DNA of 64,000 bases from Spirochaetaceae bacterium (GTDB lineage Bacteria > Spirochaetota > Spirochaetia > Treponematales > Rectinemataceae). The stretch covers positions 16,759 through 80,758 of the forward strand of contig JANXYO010000063.1 of the NCBI GenBank assembly GCA_025356015.1, written 5' to 3'. A program made the translations under genes and the position numbers. How positions within the stretch are numbered: the stretch's first letter is position 1; each line of letters starts with the position of its first letter. This document shows, piece by piece, positions 33,001 through 42,017 of this stretch. The notes under the pieces are model-generated. The model worked only from the letters and a program-made list of their open reading frames with translations, searched no databases and had not been told where the DNA came from.

Positions 33001-33894
33001 GTGACGGCAAAGAAGAAGCGCGACTGGTTTTTCCTGTTGCCCGCCATCGTCGTCGTAGCCGTGATGACCCAGGTTCCCTTCATACTCACGATCATCTACT
33101 CGACGCTCCGCTGGAACCTCGCCCGCCCCGACCTTCCGGTGAGGTTCGCCGGAGTCGACAACTACCTCTACTACCTCAAGGTGCCCAACTTCCCCGAGAT
33201 ACCCGAGTTCTACAGCATCTTCGCCCAGACAGTGCTCATCACCGTGGTCACACTCGTGCTATGCACGATAATCGGCTTCCTCCTTTCCATCCTCCTCGAC
33301 AACAAGATCCCCGGGGTCAACATCGCCCGAACCCTCATCCTGGGTCCCTTCTTCGTCATGTCGACGGCAAGCGGGGTCATCTGGAAGGCGACGATCCTCA
33401 ACACGACCTTTGGCTGGTACGGGGTGGTCTTCAAGGCGCTTGGCCTGACCCCCGTCGACCTCCTGAGTTACTACCCGATCCCGGTCATCGTCTTCCTCTT
33501 CACCTGGCAGTGGATGCCCTTCTTCGTCCTCGTGATCCTCGCGGGGCTGCAGGGCATCTCGGCCGACCTCGTGGACAGCATGCGCATCGACGGGGCCAGC
33601 TGGCTGCGGGCCACCTTCCAGGTAAAGCTCCCCATGATCACCCATCACATACGCGTGGCGGTCATGCTCGGCCTGATCTTCATCGTCAAGGAGTTCGGCC
33701 TCATCCTCGTGACCACGGCGGGAGGACCGGGAACGCGCTCCTACACCCTGCCCTACGCTGTCTACATGGAGGTGTTCAACGCGTCGAATGTGGGAAGGGC
33801 CGGGGCCCTCGCGGTCATGATGGTCGCCTTGACCCTGCTCGCCGTGAACGTGCTCTACCGCTCGATCAAGAAGCGCGGCGCTTCCTTCGCCTGA
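33001..33894 (+). CDS. carbohydrate ABC transporter permease (MalF-like)
   Basis: A 297-aa inner-membrane permease with six membrane segments. The coupling motif lies in DSMRIDGASWLRATFQVKLP (near 190-209), an EAA-type loop for the ATPase. The start chosen is GTG at 33001, with GGAG 6 bp upstream; the frame extends upstream through the hairpin at 32949, which makes a longer protein unlikely. It pairs with the permease encoded next. Confidence 0.85.
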   Translation: MTAKKKRDWFFLLPAIVVVAVMTQVPFILTIIYSTLRWNLARPDLPVRFAGVDNYLYYLKVPNFPEIPEFYSIFAQTVLITVVTLVLCTIIGFLLSILLDNKIPGVNIARTLILGPFFVMSTASGVIWKATILNTTFGWYGVVFKALGLTPVDLLSYYPIPVIVFLFTWQWMPFFVLVILAGLQGISADLVDSMRIDGASWLRATFQVKLPMITHHIRVAVMLGLIFIVKEFGLILVTTAGGPGTRSYTLPYAVYMEVFNASNVGRAGALAVMMVALTLLAVNVLYRSIKKRGASFA

Positions 33895-33910
33895 ACCGGG
33901 AGGATGGTAT

Positions 33911-34780
33911 ATGGCCAGCACAAGAAGCCTGAAGGACCTGAGCCGGTCGATGAAGCTCCGCAGGATCCTGCGGAACATCGCTCTCACCGTCGTCATCTAC
34001 GCGATCGCCATCGTGTATTTCTCGCCAGTCCTCTACATGTTCATCTCCGGCTTCAAGACGGAAATCCAGGCAATAAGCCCGAGCCTCCACTTCACGCCCA
34101 CCCTCGAGACCTACAGCAAGGTCCTCTCCGACTCCAGCATGTACGGCTTCCTGAGGAATTCGCTCTTCCAGGTCATCGCCGGCACGGGCCTTTGCCTCCT
34201 CCTTGGGGTGCCTGCGGCCTTCATCCTCGCCTTCGGGAAGTTCCGCAAGAAGGGCACCAAGGAGAAGACCTACACCTGGTTCATCACGACGATCCTTCTG
34301 CCGCCCGTGGCCGTCCTCATACCCCTGTACACCTGGTACCAGGCCTTCGGCCTCAACAAGACGCCCCTTGGCCTCATGCTCGCCTACGTGGGCTTCCACG
34401 TCCCCATCGTCGTCTGGATGCTCCACTCATTCTTCACCGACGTTCCGGGCGAGATCATCGAGGCCGCGGAGATCGACGGATGCACCCGCTTCCAGCAGCT
34501 CGTGCACGTGGCCCTGCCCCTCGTGCGCACGGGGATCGTCGCCTCGGCCCTCCTGGTCATCGTCTTCATCTGGAACGAGTTCTTCCTGGGCTTCAACCTC
34601 ACCTCGAACACCACCGCCACCCTGCCGGTCTACATGGCTCGCTTCCGCGAGCAGCAGGGAATGTTCATCGCGCAGCTCTCGGCCTCCTCGACCATCGCCA
34701 TCCTGCCCGCTGTCGTGCTGGGCTGGATGACCCAGAAGTCCCTGGTCAAGGGTCTCACCATGGGCGCGGTGAAGGGATAG
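33911..34780 (+). CDS. carbohydrate ABC transporter permease (MalG-like)
   Basis: A 289-aa permease with six membrane segments. The EAA loop is EAAEIDGCTRFQQLVHVALP near 185-204, the classic form for carbohydrate importers. It starts 16 bp after the first permease, with an AGGA box. The SDR gene follows 34 bp later, tying the transporter to catabolism. Confidence 0.87.
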   Translation: MASTRSLKDLSRSMKLRRILRNIALTVVIYAIAIVYFSPVLYMFISGFKTEIQAISPSLHFTPTLETYSKVLSDSSMYGFLRNSLFQVIAGTGLCLLLGVPAAFILAFGKFRKKGTKEKTYTWFITTILLPPVAVLIPLYTWYQAFGLNKTPLGLMLAYVGFHVPIVVWMLHSFFTDVPGEIIEAAEIDGCTRFQQLVHVALPLVRTGIVASALLVIVFIWNEFFLGFNLTSNTTATLPVYMARFREQQGMFIAQLSASSTIAILPAVVLGWMTQKSLVKGLTMGAVKG

Positions 34781-34814
34781 ATCTTCCACGGCCGTTCCAT
34801 CAAGGGGGAATCTG

Positions 34815-35579
34815 ATGAGCGTACTCGACGCATTTAGCCTCAAGGGCAAGAAGGCCTTTGTCACCGGCGGGGCCAAGGGGATCGGAAGGAGCGCGGCCAT
34901 CGCCTTCGCCGAGGCCGGAGCCGATGTCGCGATAGTCGACACAGACCTCGACAGCGCGAAGGACACCGTGCGGGAACTCGACCGCATGAGTGTCCGTTCC
35001 CTGGCGGTGCGGGCCGATGTGACCGACCCTGCCGATGTTGACAGGATGATGGCCGAGATCCTCGGCGCCTTCGGCACTGTCGACATCGCCTTCAACAACG
35101 CCGGGATCTGCATCAATGAGAAGGCCGAGGAGATGTCCTTCAAGTCCTGGAAGAAGGTGATCGACGTGAACCTCACGGGCGTATTCCTCACCGCCCGCGC
35201 CGCGGGCAGGGTGATGATCGCCAAGCGTTCGGGCTCCATCATCAACACGGCCTCCATGTCGGGCCACATCGTCAACGTGCCCCAGCCCCAGTGCGCCTAC
35301 AACGCCTCCAAGGCAGGAGTGATCATGCTCACAAAGTCCCTCGCCGTGGAGTGGGCGCCCTACGGGGTCAGGGTCAACAGCATCAGCCCTGGATACATCG
35401 GCACGAAGATGACACTCTCGGCGACGCAGTGGATCCCCACCTGGGAGTCCCTGACCCCCGTGAAACGCATGGGCCTGCCAGAGGAGCTCGTCGCCGCCCT
35501 GGTATATCTCGCCGGAAGCGGAGCGGGCTTCACCACGGGCTCGGACATCGTCATCGACGGGGCGTTCACCTGCGTCTAG
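34815..35579 (+). CDS. short-chain dehydrogenase/reductase
   Basis: A 254-aa classical SDR. The cofactor motif TGGAKGIG is at residues 16-23, NNAG near 94, the catalytic Ser in NTASMSG and the Tyr-Lys pair in YNASK near 159. An Asp after the second strand (AIVDTDLD) predicts NAD rather than NADP. In this position it probably interconverts a polyol and a ketose. It lies in one operon with the importer and with the MDR dehydrogenase that begins 10 bp downstream. Confidence 0.85.
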   Translation: MSVLDAFSLKGKKAFVTGGAKGIGRSAAIAFAEAGADVAIVDTDLDSAKDTVRELDRMSVRSLAVRADVTDPADVDRMMAEILGAFGTVDIAFNNAGICINEKAEEMSFKSWKKVIDVNLTGVFLTARAAGRVMIAKRSGSIINTASMSGHIVNVPQPQCAYNASKAGVIMLTKSLAVEWAPYGVRVNSISPGYIGTKMTLSATQWIPTWESLTPVKRMGLPEELVAALVYLAGSGAGFTTGSDIVIDGAFTCV

Positions 35580-35589
35580 AGGAGGAAGC

Positions 35590-36585
35590 ATGAAGGCTAC
35601 ATTCATAGAAGAGCCGGGCATCATCCTCATGAAGGACATACCGGTGCCCCTCATCGCGGAGAGCGAGGTCCTGATCGAGGTGAAGGCGAGCGGTATCTGC
35701 GGCACCGACATCCACATCTTCCGCGGCGAGTACCTCGGCGGCTATCCCGTGATCCCGGGACACGAGTTCGCCGGTGTGGTGGCCGCCGTCGGCTCGAAGG
35801 TGAAGCGCATCAAGGCAGGGGGCAGGGTCGCCGTGGAGCCGAACATAGCCTGCGACAACTGCCCGGCCTGCCTTTCGAACCGCCAGAACTTCTGCGACAA
35901 CTGGAAGGGGATAGGCGTGACCCTCCCCGGCGGCATGGCCCAGTACGTCGCCGTCCCCGAGAAGGCGGTCGTTGACATCGGCGAGCTCCCCTTCGAGGCG
36001 GGGGCCTTCGTCGAGCCCCTGTCCTGCGTCCTCCACGGGGTGCAGAAGACGGGCTTTGGCCTGGCCGACAGGGTCCTCATCATCGGCTGCGGGCCGATCG
36101 GGATCCTCCTCTTGAAGTCGATCCTCCTCGAGGGGGCGAGCGAAATCACGACAGTCGACAAGAACTCGGGCAGGCTCGAGCTATCGAGGAAGTCGGGGGC
36201 CGCGAGGGCCTTCTCGGGCCTGGACGAGCTCAAGGGCCAGGAGTTCGACGCCGTCGTCGACGCCACCGGCGTCCCCGCCCTGATGGAAAGGACCTTGGCC
36301 TTCGCTCGGCACGGAGGGAGGATCCTCCTCTTCGGGGTGCCGCCAAGCGAGGCGAAGATATCCCTGGACGCCTTCACCATCTTCCGCAAGGGACTCACCA
36401 TCCACTCCTCCTACACCTCGGTTCGCAACTCCATACAGGCCGTGCGGCTCCTCGCTAGCGGGAGGATCGAGGTTTCCAGCCTCGTATCCCACCAGCTCCC
36501 CCTTTCCCGCTTCCGGGAGGGCATCGCCCTCATCCAGGACTCCGCCGAGGGGGTGAGGAAGGTCATCATGCGCCCCGACCAGTGA
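35590..36585 (+). CDS. zinc-dependent polyol dehydrogenase (MDR family)
   Basis: A 331-aa medium-chain dehydrogenase. Catalytic zinc ligands are Cys in SGICGTDIHIF and His-Glu in GHEFAG; the structural zinc loop is CDNCPACLSNRQNFC. The NAD motif is IIGCGPIGILLL. It is similar in type to the dehydrogenase at 30457 but clearly a different paralogue. AGGAGG precedes the ATG. It likely oxidises a secondary alcohol of the imported polyol or a derivative. Confidence 0.85.
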   Translation: MKATFIEEPGIILMKDIPVPLIAESEVLIEVKASGICGTDIHIFRGEYLGGYPVIPGHEFAGVVAAVGSKVKRIKAGGRVAVEPNIACDNCPACLSNRQNFCDNWKGIGVTLPGGMAQYVAVPEKAVVDIGELPFEAGAFVEPLSCVLHGVQKTGFGLADRVLIIGCGPIGILLLKSILLEGASEITTVDKNSGRLELSRKSGAARAFSGLDELKGQEFDAVVDATGVPALMERTLAFARHGGRILLFGVPPSEAKISLDAFTIFRKGLTIHSSYTSVRNSIQAVRLLASGRIEVSSLVSHQLPLSRFREGIALIQDSAEGVRKVIMRPDQ

Positions 36586-36625
36586 TGGGTCCGAGGCGGG
36601 AGCATTCCACCAAGGAGGTCGGTCA

Positions 36626-37390
36626 ATGAGACAGGCGGTGATCCTCGCGCCGGGACAGATCAGGATCGACAGCGTGCCGGACGCGAGCGCGGGCCCTGGC
36701 CAGGTCCTGCTGCGCATACGGCGCATAGGCATCTGCGGCAGCGACATCCACGTCTACCACGGCAAGCACCCCTTCACGAAATATCCGACCGTGCAGGGCC
36801 ACGAGTACTCGGGCGAGGTCGTCGCGATCGGCGAGGGAGTGTAGGGCATCGAGCTCGGCATGAAGGCGACGGCCACGCCCCAGGAGGTCTGCGGAACCTG
36901 CAGGCTTTGCCGCTCGGGCAGGTACAATATCTGCGAGAACCTCAAGGTGCGCGGCTTCATGTCGCCCGGGGCGGCCCAGGACCTTTACCCACCGAGGCCG
37001 AGAAGATCGTCCTCTTGACCGACACCTTTAGCCACGAGCAGGGGGCCTTTATCGAACCCGTGGCAGTGGCAGTCCACTCGACGGGCAGGATCGGCGACAT
37101 GTCGGGGCGCAACGTCGTCGTCCTCGGCGCAGGCCCCATAGGAAACCTCATCGCCCAGGCAGCGAAGCGCCGCGGGGCAAAGAAGGTCCTCATCACCGAC
37201 CTCGGCGAATATCGGCTCGAGGTCGCCGCCGATGTGGGCATCGACGAGCAGTCAAGGGCGAGCCTTGAGAAGCTATCCGAGGCGGCGAGGCGGGTCTTCA
37301 GGGACGAGGGTTTCGACCTGGCCTTCGAGGCGGCCGGCAACGAACGCAGCATGGACGAGGCCATCATGGACCACTACTTGCCTGGGGGCT
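36626..37390 (+). pseudogene. broken MDR-family dehydrogenase
   Basis: The N-terminal 72 codons (36626-36844) read as a normal MDR start with GICGSDIHVYHGKHP and GHEYSGE, then hit TAG at 36842-36844. The same frame goes on with VCGTCRLCRSGRYNICEN (structural zinc loop). Near 36985 the frame shifts, and the cofactor half follows (VVVLGAGPIGNLIAQ). Similarity ends near 37390, where the sequence becomes the antisense of a GNAT gene. One stop, one frameshift and a lost C-terminus make it a pseudogene. It would have been a third dehydrogenase of the polyol operon. Confidence 0.8.
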
Positions 37391-37892
37391 CCCCGCTCCC
37401 CAGCGAGTATCTCAATTCTTCACCCTCCGCCGATCGGACCACGAAGCCGTTCTTTTCCAGCGCCCTTCTTGATCCGGCGTTGCCAATGCCGGTATTGGCG
37501 ACGATCTCCCTGAGCCCCAAACCCGAGAAGCCGCAAGCCGATGCGCAGCGTATGGCCTTCGTACAGTAGTTCCGCTTTCGATACTCGCGCTTGATGATGT
37601 ACCCGAGTTCACCCCTCAGATCGACAAACCCTCGATAGAAGCCTATCGTCCCGACAATCGCACCTTCATCCTCGTCCCAGATCGCCCAGTGGATCGAATC
37701 TCCCTTTTCGAAATCACCCTCTATCCTTTGCGCGATCCCCCTCGCCTCGGCTTCGTCCCTCGCGAACTTCCCGTCGTAGACGCTGATCCGGACGATCTGG
37801 GCGCAGTCCCCTGGCTCCAGCTTTCTCAGGGATATACCGCCTTCTGCGAGACGCGTTTCACGTAGGCTCCTCAGCTTCTGCTTCATCTTCAT
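37374..37892 (-). CDS. GNAT-family (RimJ/RimL-like) acetyltransferase
   Basis: A 172-aa GNAT protein. Features: ISLRKLEPGDCAQIV at the start, GELGYIIKREYRKRNYCTKA (the acetyl-CoA loop, with YRKRNYCTKA in place of the usual R/Q-x-x-G-x-G/A) and NAGSRRALEKNGF near the end, all typical of N-terminal or small-molecule acetyltransferases. The last residues, GSGEPPGK, are read from the end of the dehydrogenase pseudogene, so the original C-terminus may have been altered at the junction near 37390. AGGA precedes the ATG. The Cys in the loop, in place of Gly, may weaken cofactor binding. Confidence 0.7.
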   Translation of the reverse strand: MKMKQKLRSLRETRLAEGGISLRKLEPGDCAQIVRISVYDGKFARDEAEARGIAQRIEGDFEKGDSIHWAIWDEDEGAIVGTIGFYRGFVDLRGELGYIIKREYRKRNYCTKAIRCASACGFSGLGLREIVANTGIGNAGSRRALEKNGFVVRSAEGEELRYSLGSGEPPGK

Positions 37893-37909
37893 GTGTCCTC
37901 GTCGGCCCC

Positions 37910-38785
37910 CTAGTCCCTCAGGCTCCGCTTCACAAATGCCGCCGATCTCGCCGCCATCTCGTCCAGGGCCTTCTCGCTCGAGTCGTCCACAAGATTGCGC
38001 CAGACCGAGATGTCCCTGCCTATCTGCCCGCCGGGCATCACGAAGGGCTCCATCACGAGGGGGCCGTCGAACCCGATGTCGTCGAGGGCTGCCTTGATCT
38101 CCTGCCAGGGCATCCTCCCCTCGCCCGGGGGCCTGCGGTTGGTCTCGCCAATATGGAGGGCCGAAAGGTGGCGGCCGGTCTTTCGTATCGCCTCGCCGAA
38201 AGAGTCCTCTTCGATGTTCATGTGGAAGGTGTCGAGGAGGATCCCCAGGCCGGGGCTGCCCACCTCCTCGACGAAGGCGATAGCCTCGTCGCAGACATTG
38301 AAGAGGAAGTGCTCGAAGCGATTTAGGACCTCGATGTTGAGGAGGACCCCGTGGTCGTGGGCATAGGGGGCGAGCTCTCGCATGCTCTTGAGGCTCCGCT
38401 CGCGGACCGCGGCCTTGCCCGCGAGGTCGGCGGGGGCCTTGGCGGGCCAGGTCGAGTGCACCGTCCCTCCGATCATGCCCCCGCCCATCGAGGCGACGGC
38501 GTCGATCATCGCCCTCATGAAGCGCACTCCCTCCTTCCTCACCGCCTCGTCAAGGGACGAGGGGTCGCGCGCCGCCGGCAGGCCGATCCCGTAGGAGAGG
38601 GCGATGCCCTTCGCGGCCGCCGCCTCGGCGATGGCCATGCGCTCGGCTTCCTTCATGAGGGCAACCGTGCCGCCATTGAGCTCGAGCTGCTCGAAGCCCA
38701 GACGGGCCACCTTGTCGACAAAGGGCAGGAATTCGACATCCCACTCGTGGGTCCAGAATGCGTAGAAGATCCCGACTCGTCTCAT
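37910..38785 (-). CDS. D-allulose/D-tagatose 3-epimerase family protein
   Basis: A 291-aa TIM-barrel epimerase that inverts C3 of ketoses such as D-fructose and D-allulose. The four metal and catalytic residues of the family are present: Glu152 (NIEVLNRFE), Asp185 (LLDTFHMN), His211 (ALHIGETNRR) and Glu246 (VMEPFV), each two positions beyond the clostridial D-psicose 3-epimerase numbering as I remember it. The segment HMNIEEDSFGEAI is a family hallmark. Its start overlaps the kinase gene's end as ATGA. Together they would turn an imported ketose, or one made by the dehydrogenases, into a phosphorylated sugar. Confidence 0.85.
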   Translation of the reverse strand: MRRVGIFYAFWTHEWDVEFLPFVDKVARLGFEQLELNGGTVALMKEAERMAIAEAAAAKGIALSYGIGLPAARDPSSLDEAVRKEGVRFMRAMIDAVASMGGGMIGGTVHSTWPAKAPADLAGKAAVRERSLKSMRELAPYAHDHGVLLNIEVLNRFEHFLFNVCDEAIAFVEEVGSPGLGILLDTFHMNIEEDSFGEAIRKTGRHLSALHIGETNRRPPGEGRMPWQEIKAALDDIGFDGPLVMEPFVMPGGQIGRDISVWRNLVDDSSEKALDEMAARSAAFVKRSLRD

Positions 38786-40176
38786 GATTCCCTCCCATCA
38801 GTCTGGAGCGATACGATATGCGATGCCGTGTCGGCGTCGATGAGGCCGGCCGCCTGGGCCCCGATGAGGGCGGCGCCGATGGCGGCTCCGTCGCCCACGG
38901 CGCAGGTGGAGACAGACAGCGAGAAGGATTCGGCCAGGGCGCGCGCCACCGCGGGGACCTTGAGGGCGAAGCCTCCCGTGGCGAGCATCAGACTTATCCG
39001 GTCAAACTCGGAGCCGAGCCCGAGGGAGAAGCCGCGCAGCTCCTCGACCACGCCTCTTATGAGGGCGGCCACGAAGGTGGCAGGCTTCAGGTTGTCCATT
39101 CCAATGCCGAGGATGGCCCCCCGCGCCGCGGGATCGGCCCTCGTGCCGCCGAAGCTGGGGATGACGCGGAGGCCGGACCCCCCGGGGCCAGAGGCTCCAG
39201 TGCCCGCCAAAGCGGAGCCGGCGCCCGAGGCCAGGCGGTCCATGGCCGCGTAGACAGAGGCCGACTCGATCTTCTGCCCCGTCACAAGCTCGGCGGCAGC
39301 GCGCAGGAATTCCTCGGCGATCTCCCAGGCCTTGCCCCCGCAGAGGCTCGCCCCGACCTGGAGGTAGCCCCTCCCAAGGAAGGGCCTTAAGTCCATGCCT
39401 GCCACGGTCCTCGGCCTGGGCGTGAAAAAGCTCAGCTGGCCCGAGGTTCCGAGATTCACCAGGCAGGTGGACTGTGGGTCGGCGACGAGGCCGTGGAAGC
39501 CCGCCTGGTTGTCCCCGACCGGGTAGGCCACGGGCAGAGTGCCCTTCCAGAGCCCTGCGACCGACATGGGTGGGGCGAGGCGCAGATAGGCCGGGGCATC
39601 GGGTCCCAGGAGCTCCTCGAGGAGCTCGGTGTCAAAGCCGGAGGCAGCGACATCCCAGGCCCCGTAGGAGGCGAGACAGCTCGCGTCTGAGGCCCCAAGC
39701 CGGGCGCCCACGAGGCCCTCGGCGATGTACTCGCAGATCCCGCCGATCCTCAGGGCCGAGGGGGGGACGGCCTGTGCCAGACGCAGGGCGTAATGGGTGG
39801 CGAGGGCGTAGCCGGCCGGAAGGCTCCGCCCAAGCCTGCGCATCGGCTCCTCGATGGGGACGATGCCGCCCACGGGAGCGGCCGCGCGGGCGTCCAGCCA
39901 CGTGTAGAGGGGAGAGGCTGGCCTGTCATGGCGATCGAAGTAGAGGAGGCCATGCATCTGGCCGGCGATGCCCAGGCTCGCGGCCTCGCCCGCGCCACCG
40001 AGGAGCTCCTCGGCCTTGGCTCTGATCGTCTCGGCGTCCTGGAGATAGGAAGCATCGCCGCCGTCGGGGAGCCTCTCATTGGGGAGGCTCCTCGCCCAGA
40101 GCACCATGCCGCTTTCCAGGTCGAGGGCGACCAGGGCGATGGTCGTCGTCCCGATGTCCAGGCCGAGGGCTATCAT
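38782..40176 (-). CDS. FGGY-family ketose kinase
   Basis: A 464-aa sugar kinase of the FGGY family. ATP- and sugar-binding parts are visible: LGLDIGTTTIALVAL (residues 3-17), GIAGQMHGLLYF near 70, the catalytic Asp in VGDNQAGFHGL near 238 and VNLGTSGQLSFF near 257. QMHG plus DNQA suggests a sedoheptulokinase- or xylulokinase-like enzyme. With the epimerase encoded next, a 3-epimerised ketose is the likely substrate. It begins 3 bp after the glyoxalase-like gene. Confidence 0.82.
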   Translation of the reverse strand: MIALGLDIGTTTIALVALDLESGMVLWARSLPNERLPDGGDASYLQDAETIRAKAEELLGGAGEAASLGIAGQMHGLLYFDRHDRPASPLYTWLDARAAAPVGGIVPIEEPMRRLGRSLPAGYALATHYALRLAQAVPPSALRIGGICEYIAEGLVGARLGASDASCLASYGAWDVAASGFDTELLEELLGPDAPAYLRLAPPMSVAGLWKGTLPVAYPVGDNQAGFHGLVADPQSTCLVNLGTSGQLSFFTPRPRTVAGMDLRPFLGRGYLQVGASLCGGKAWEIAEEFLRAAAELVTGQKIESASVYAAMDRLASGAGSALAGTGASGPGGSGLRVIPSFGGTRADPAARGAILGIGMDNLKPATFVAALIRGVVEELRGFSLGLGSEFDRISLMLATGGFALKVPAVARALAESFSLSVSTCAVGDGAAIGAALIGAQAAGLIDADTASHIVSLQTDGRES

Positions 40177-40179
40177 AAG

Positions 40180-40584
40180 TCATGCGCCCTTGTTCTTGTC
40201 GTCCCAGAGCCTTGGCTCCCAGAGCTCGACCTTGTTGCCCTCAGGATCCATGATCCACGCGAACTTGCCGTTCTCGGCCAGGTCGGGGCCGCCGACGATC
40301 TCGATGCCGGCCGCGCGCAGCTGGTCCAGGAGCTCGCCGAGGTCGTCGACGCGGTAGTTGATCATGAGGGAGGATGTGCTCGGGCTGAACCATTCGCTGT
40401 CCTTGTCGGCGACGCACCACACGGTGAGGCCCTTGTCCTCGGCCTTGTCGTCTGGCCAACGAAGGATGGCTCCGCCAAAGTCCTCGAGCGTGAGGCCGAG
40501 ATGCTCCTTGTACCACGCGGCCAGGGCCGAGCCCTCGCCCCTGCTTTTGAAGAAGACACCGCCTATCCCGGTTACCCTCGCCAT
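40180..40584 (-). CDS. glyoxalase/VOC-family protein
   Basis: A 134-aa vicinal-oxygen-chelate protein. MARVTGIGGVFFKSRG opens the first beta-alpha-beta-beta-beta unit, and FAWIMDPEGNKVELWEP is the usual VOC end with the metal-ligand Glu. The start at 40584 has GGGAGG 6 bp upstream. The substrate is unknown. It lies immediately before the kinase gene, so it is probably co-transcribed with the kinase and epimerase. Confidence 0.78.
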   Translation of the reverse strand: MARVTGIGGVFFKSRGEGSALAAWYKEHLGLTLEDFGGAILRWPDDKAEDKGLTVWCVADKDSEWFSPSTSSLMINYRVDDLGELLDQLRAAGIEIVGGPDLAENGKFAWIMDPEGNKVELWEPRLWDDKNKGA

Positions 40585-40681
40585 GTCTTGCCTCCCTTCG
40601 TGCGCTGCCCATGCGTCAGAAAGCCCTTCCACGGCCACCCTACTCTGATCGGGGCGCGCCACGGAAGGGTCCCGTGGTCCT

Positions 40682-41008
40682 CTAGCTCGGCCCGAAGATC
40701 TGCGTTATGCGGAACTCCCCGTCGCCGATGATCCTGCGCAAGCCCGAGGCCCATTCGATGGCCTCCTCCCTGCTCGGGACCTGGATGATCGTGAAGCCCG
40801 GGATGAACTCCTTGGACTCGATGAAGGGGCCGTCGGTGACCGACATCCTCCCCTCGCGGAGAGTGAGGTAGCTGGTCTTGCGGGCCAGGCCACCGCCGGC
40901 GACGACGAAGTCGTGCTTGATCTTCCAGCCGAGGCCCTCGGTGTAGAGACGCTTGGTCTTTTCCATGTCCCTCACGCCGAGGAGGATCGAGCTTAGCTGT
41001 GCCTTCAT
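40682..41008 (-). CDS. chimeric protein: glyoxalase N-terminus joined to a YCII/DGPF domain
   Basis: A 108-aa protein. Residues 1-35 (LLGVRDMEKTKRLYTEGLGW) match the first strand and helix of a glyoxalase. From about residue 45 the sequence matches the C-terminal two thirds of a YCII/DGPF protein (VTDGPFIESKEFIPGF, then EEAIEWASGL). Neither domain is complete. GGAAGGAG precedes the ATG. The simplest reading is a deletion that fused two neighbouring genes. DGPF proteins usually accompany ECF42-type sigma factors, and a truncated one lies next door at 41091-41948. It may be translated but is probably not functional. Confidence 0.65.
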   Translation of the reverse strand: MKAQLSSILLGVRDMEKTKRLYTEGLGWKIKHDFVVAGGGLARKTSYLTLREGRMSVTDGPFIESKEFIPGFTIIQVPSREEAIEWASGLRRIIGDGEFRITQIFGPS

Positions 41009-41090
41009 GACTGCTCCTTCCAGTGAGCTAGCGCCTCACTGTCTGTGTTCTCGCCATGTAGTCGAAGGGGAAGGGGCCAAGGAGACAGGC

Positions 41091-41948
41091 TCATGGGGAA
41101 AATCCAGAAATTTCGGCGAGCCGCCTCTCGAGGAAGCGACGCTCGGGCCCCTGGAGGGCGAGCTCGAGGGCGCGGCGGTAGGAGAGGGCCGCCTCCCTGG
41201 GCCGGCCCAGCCTGCGGTTGAGGTCGGCGCGAGCGGCGTGGGCGGGAAGGTAGTCGGCGAGCTCGCCCCGGCCTAGGAGGTCATCGACGAGGTGGAGGCC
41301 GGCCTCGGGCCCGTCGCGCATCGCCACGGCTATGCCCCGGTTGAGCTCGACGACAGGGCTGGGGCTCCTCTCGAGGAGCATGTCGTAGAGCCTGACGATC
41401 TGGGCCCAGTCTGTCGCCGCAACGGAAAGGGCCGCCGCGTGGACGGCCGCTATCGCGGCCTGGAGGGTGTAGGGTCCGAAACGCCCGGACTGGAGGGAGC
41501 GGAACACGAGGCCGATCCCCTCGGCGATCAGCCCGCGGTCCCAGAGGGACCTGTCCTGGTCCTCGAGTCTCACCACCTCGCCCGCGGCGTCGGCGCGCGC
41601 GGCCCGGCGGGACTCGTGGAGGAGGATGAGGCCGAGGAGGCCCAGGGCCTCGGGCTCGGGCAGGAGCCCGACAAGGAGGCGGCACAGAAAGAGGGCCTCA
41701 TCGGCGAGCTCGCGCCTCACGAGGGCCTCCCCCGCGGTGGCGGCGTAGCCCTCGTTGTAGACGAGATAGACGACCTGGAGAACTGCCTCGAGACGCTGGC
41801 GAAGCTCGCCGCGCGAGGGGATCTCGTAGGGGATCCTCAAGCTGCGGATACTGTCCTTGGCCCGCGTGATGCGCCGCTTCATCGCCTCCTGCGTGACCAG
41901 GAAGGCGCGCGCTATCTCATCTGTCCCGAGGCCGCAGACCTCGCGCAT
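41091..41948 (-). pseudogene. N-terminally truncated ECF42-type sigma factor
   Basis: 285 codons encode sigma region 4 (REVCGLGTDEIARAFLVTQE, then AMKRRITRAKDSIR) and the long C-terminal domain typical of ECF42 sigma factors (VYNEGYAATAGEALVRRELA, AIAAVHAAAL, VVELNRGIAVAM). Region 2, needed to bind core RNA polymerase and the -10, is absent: upstream in frame come unrelated residues and then a stop that is also the stop of the gene at 42018. No ribosome-binding site precedes the ATG. It therefore looks like a remnant left by a deletion. Confidence 0.7.
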
Positions 41949-42017
41949 CCATCGGTGCCACCCGCTTTCAATGATACTGGCCCGGAGGAGGGCCCGGCCA
42001 GCTCGAGTTCTGCTTCC

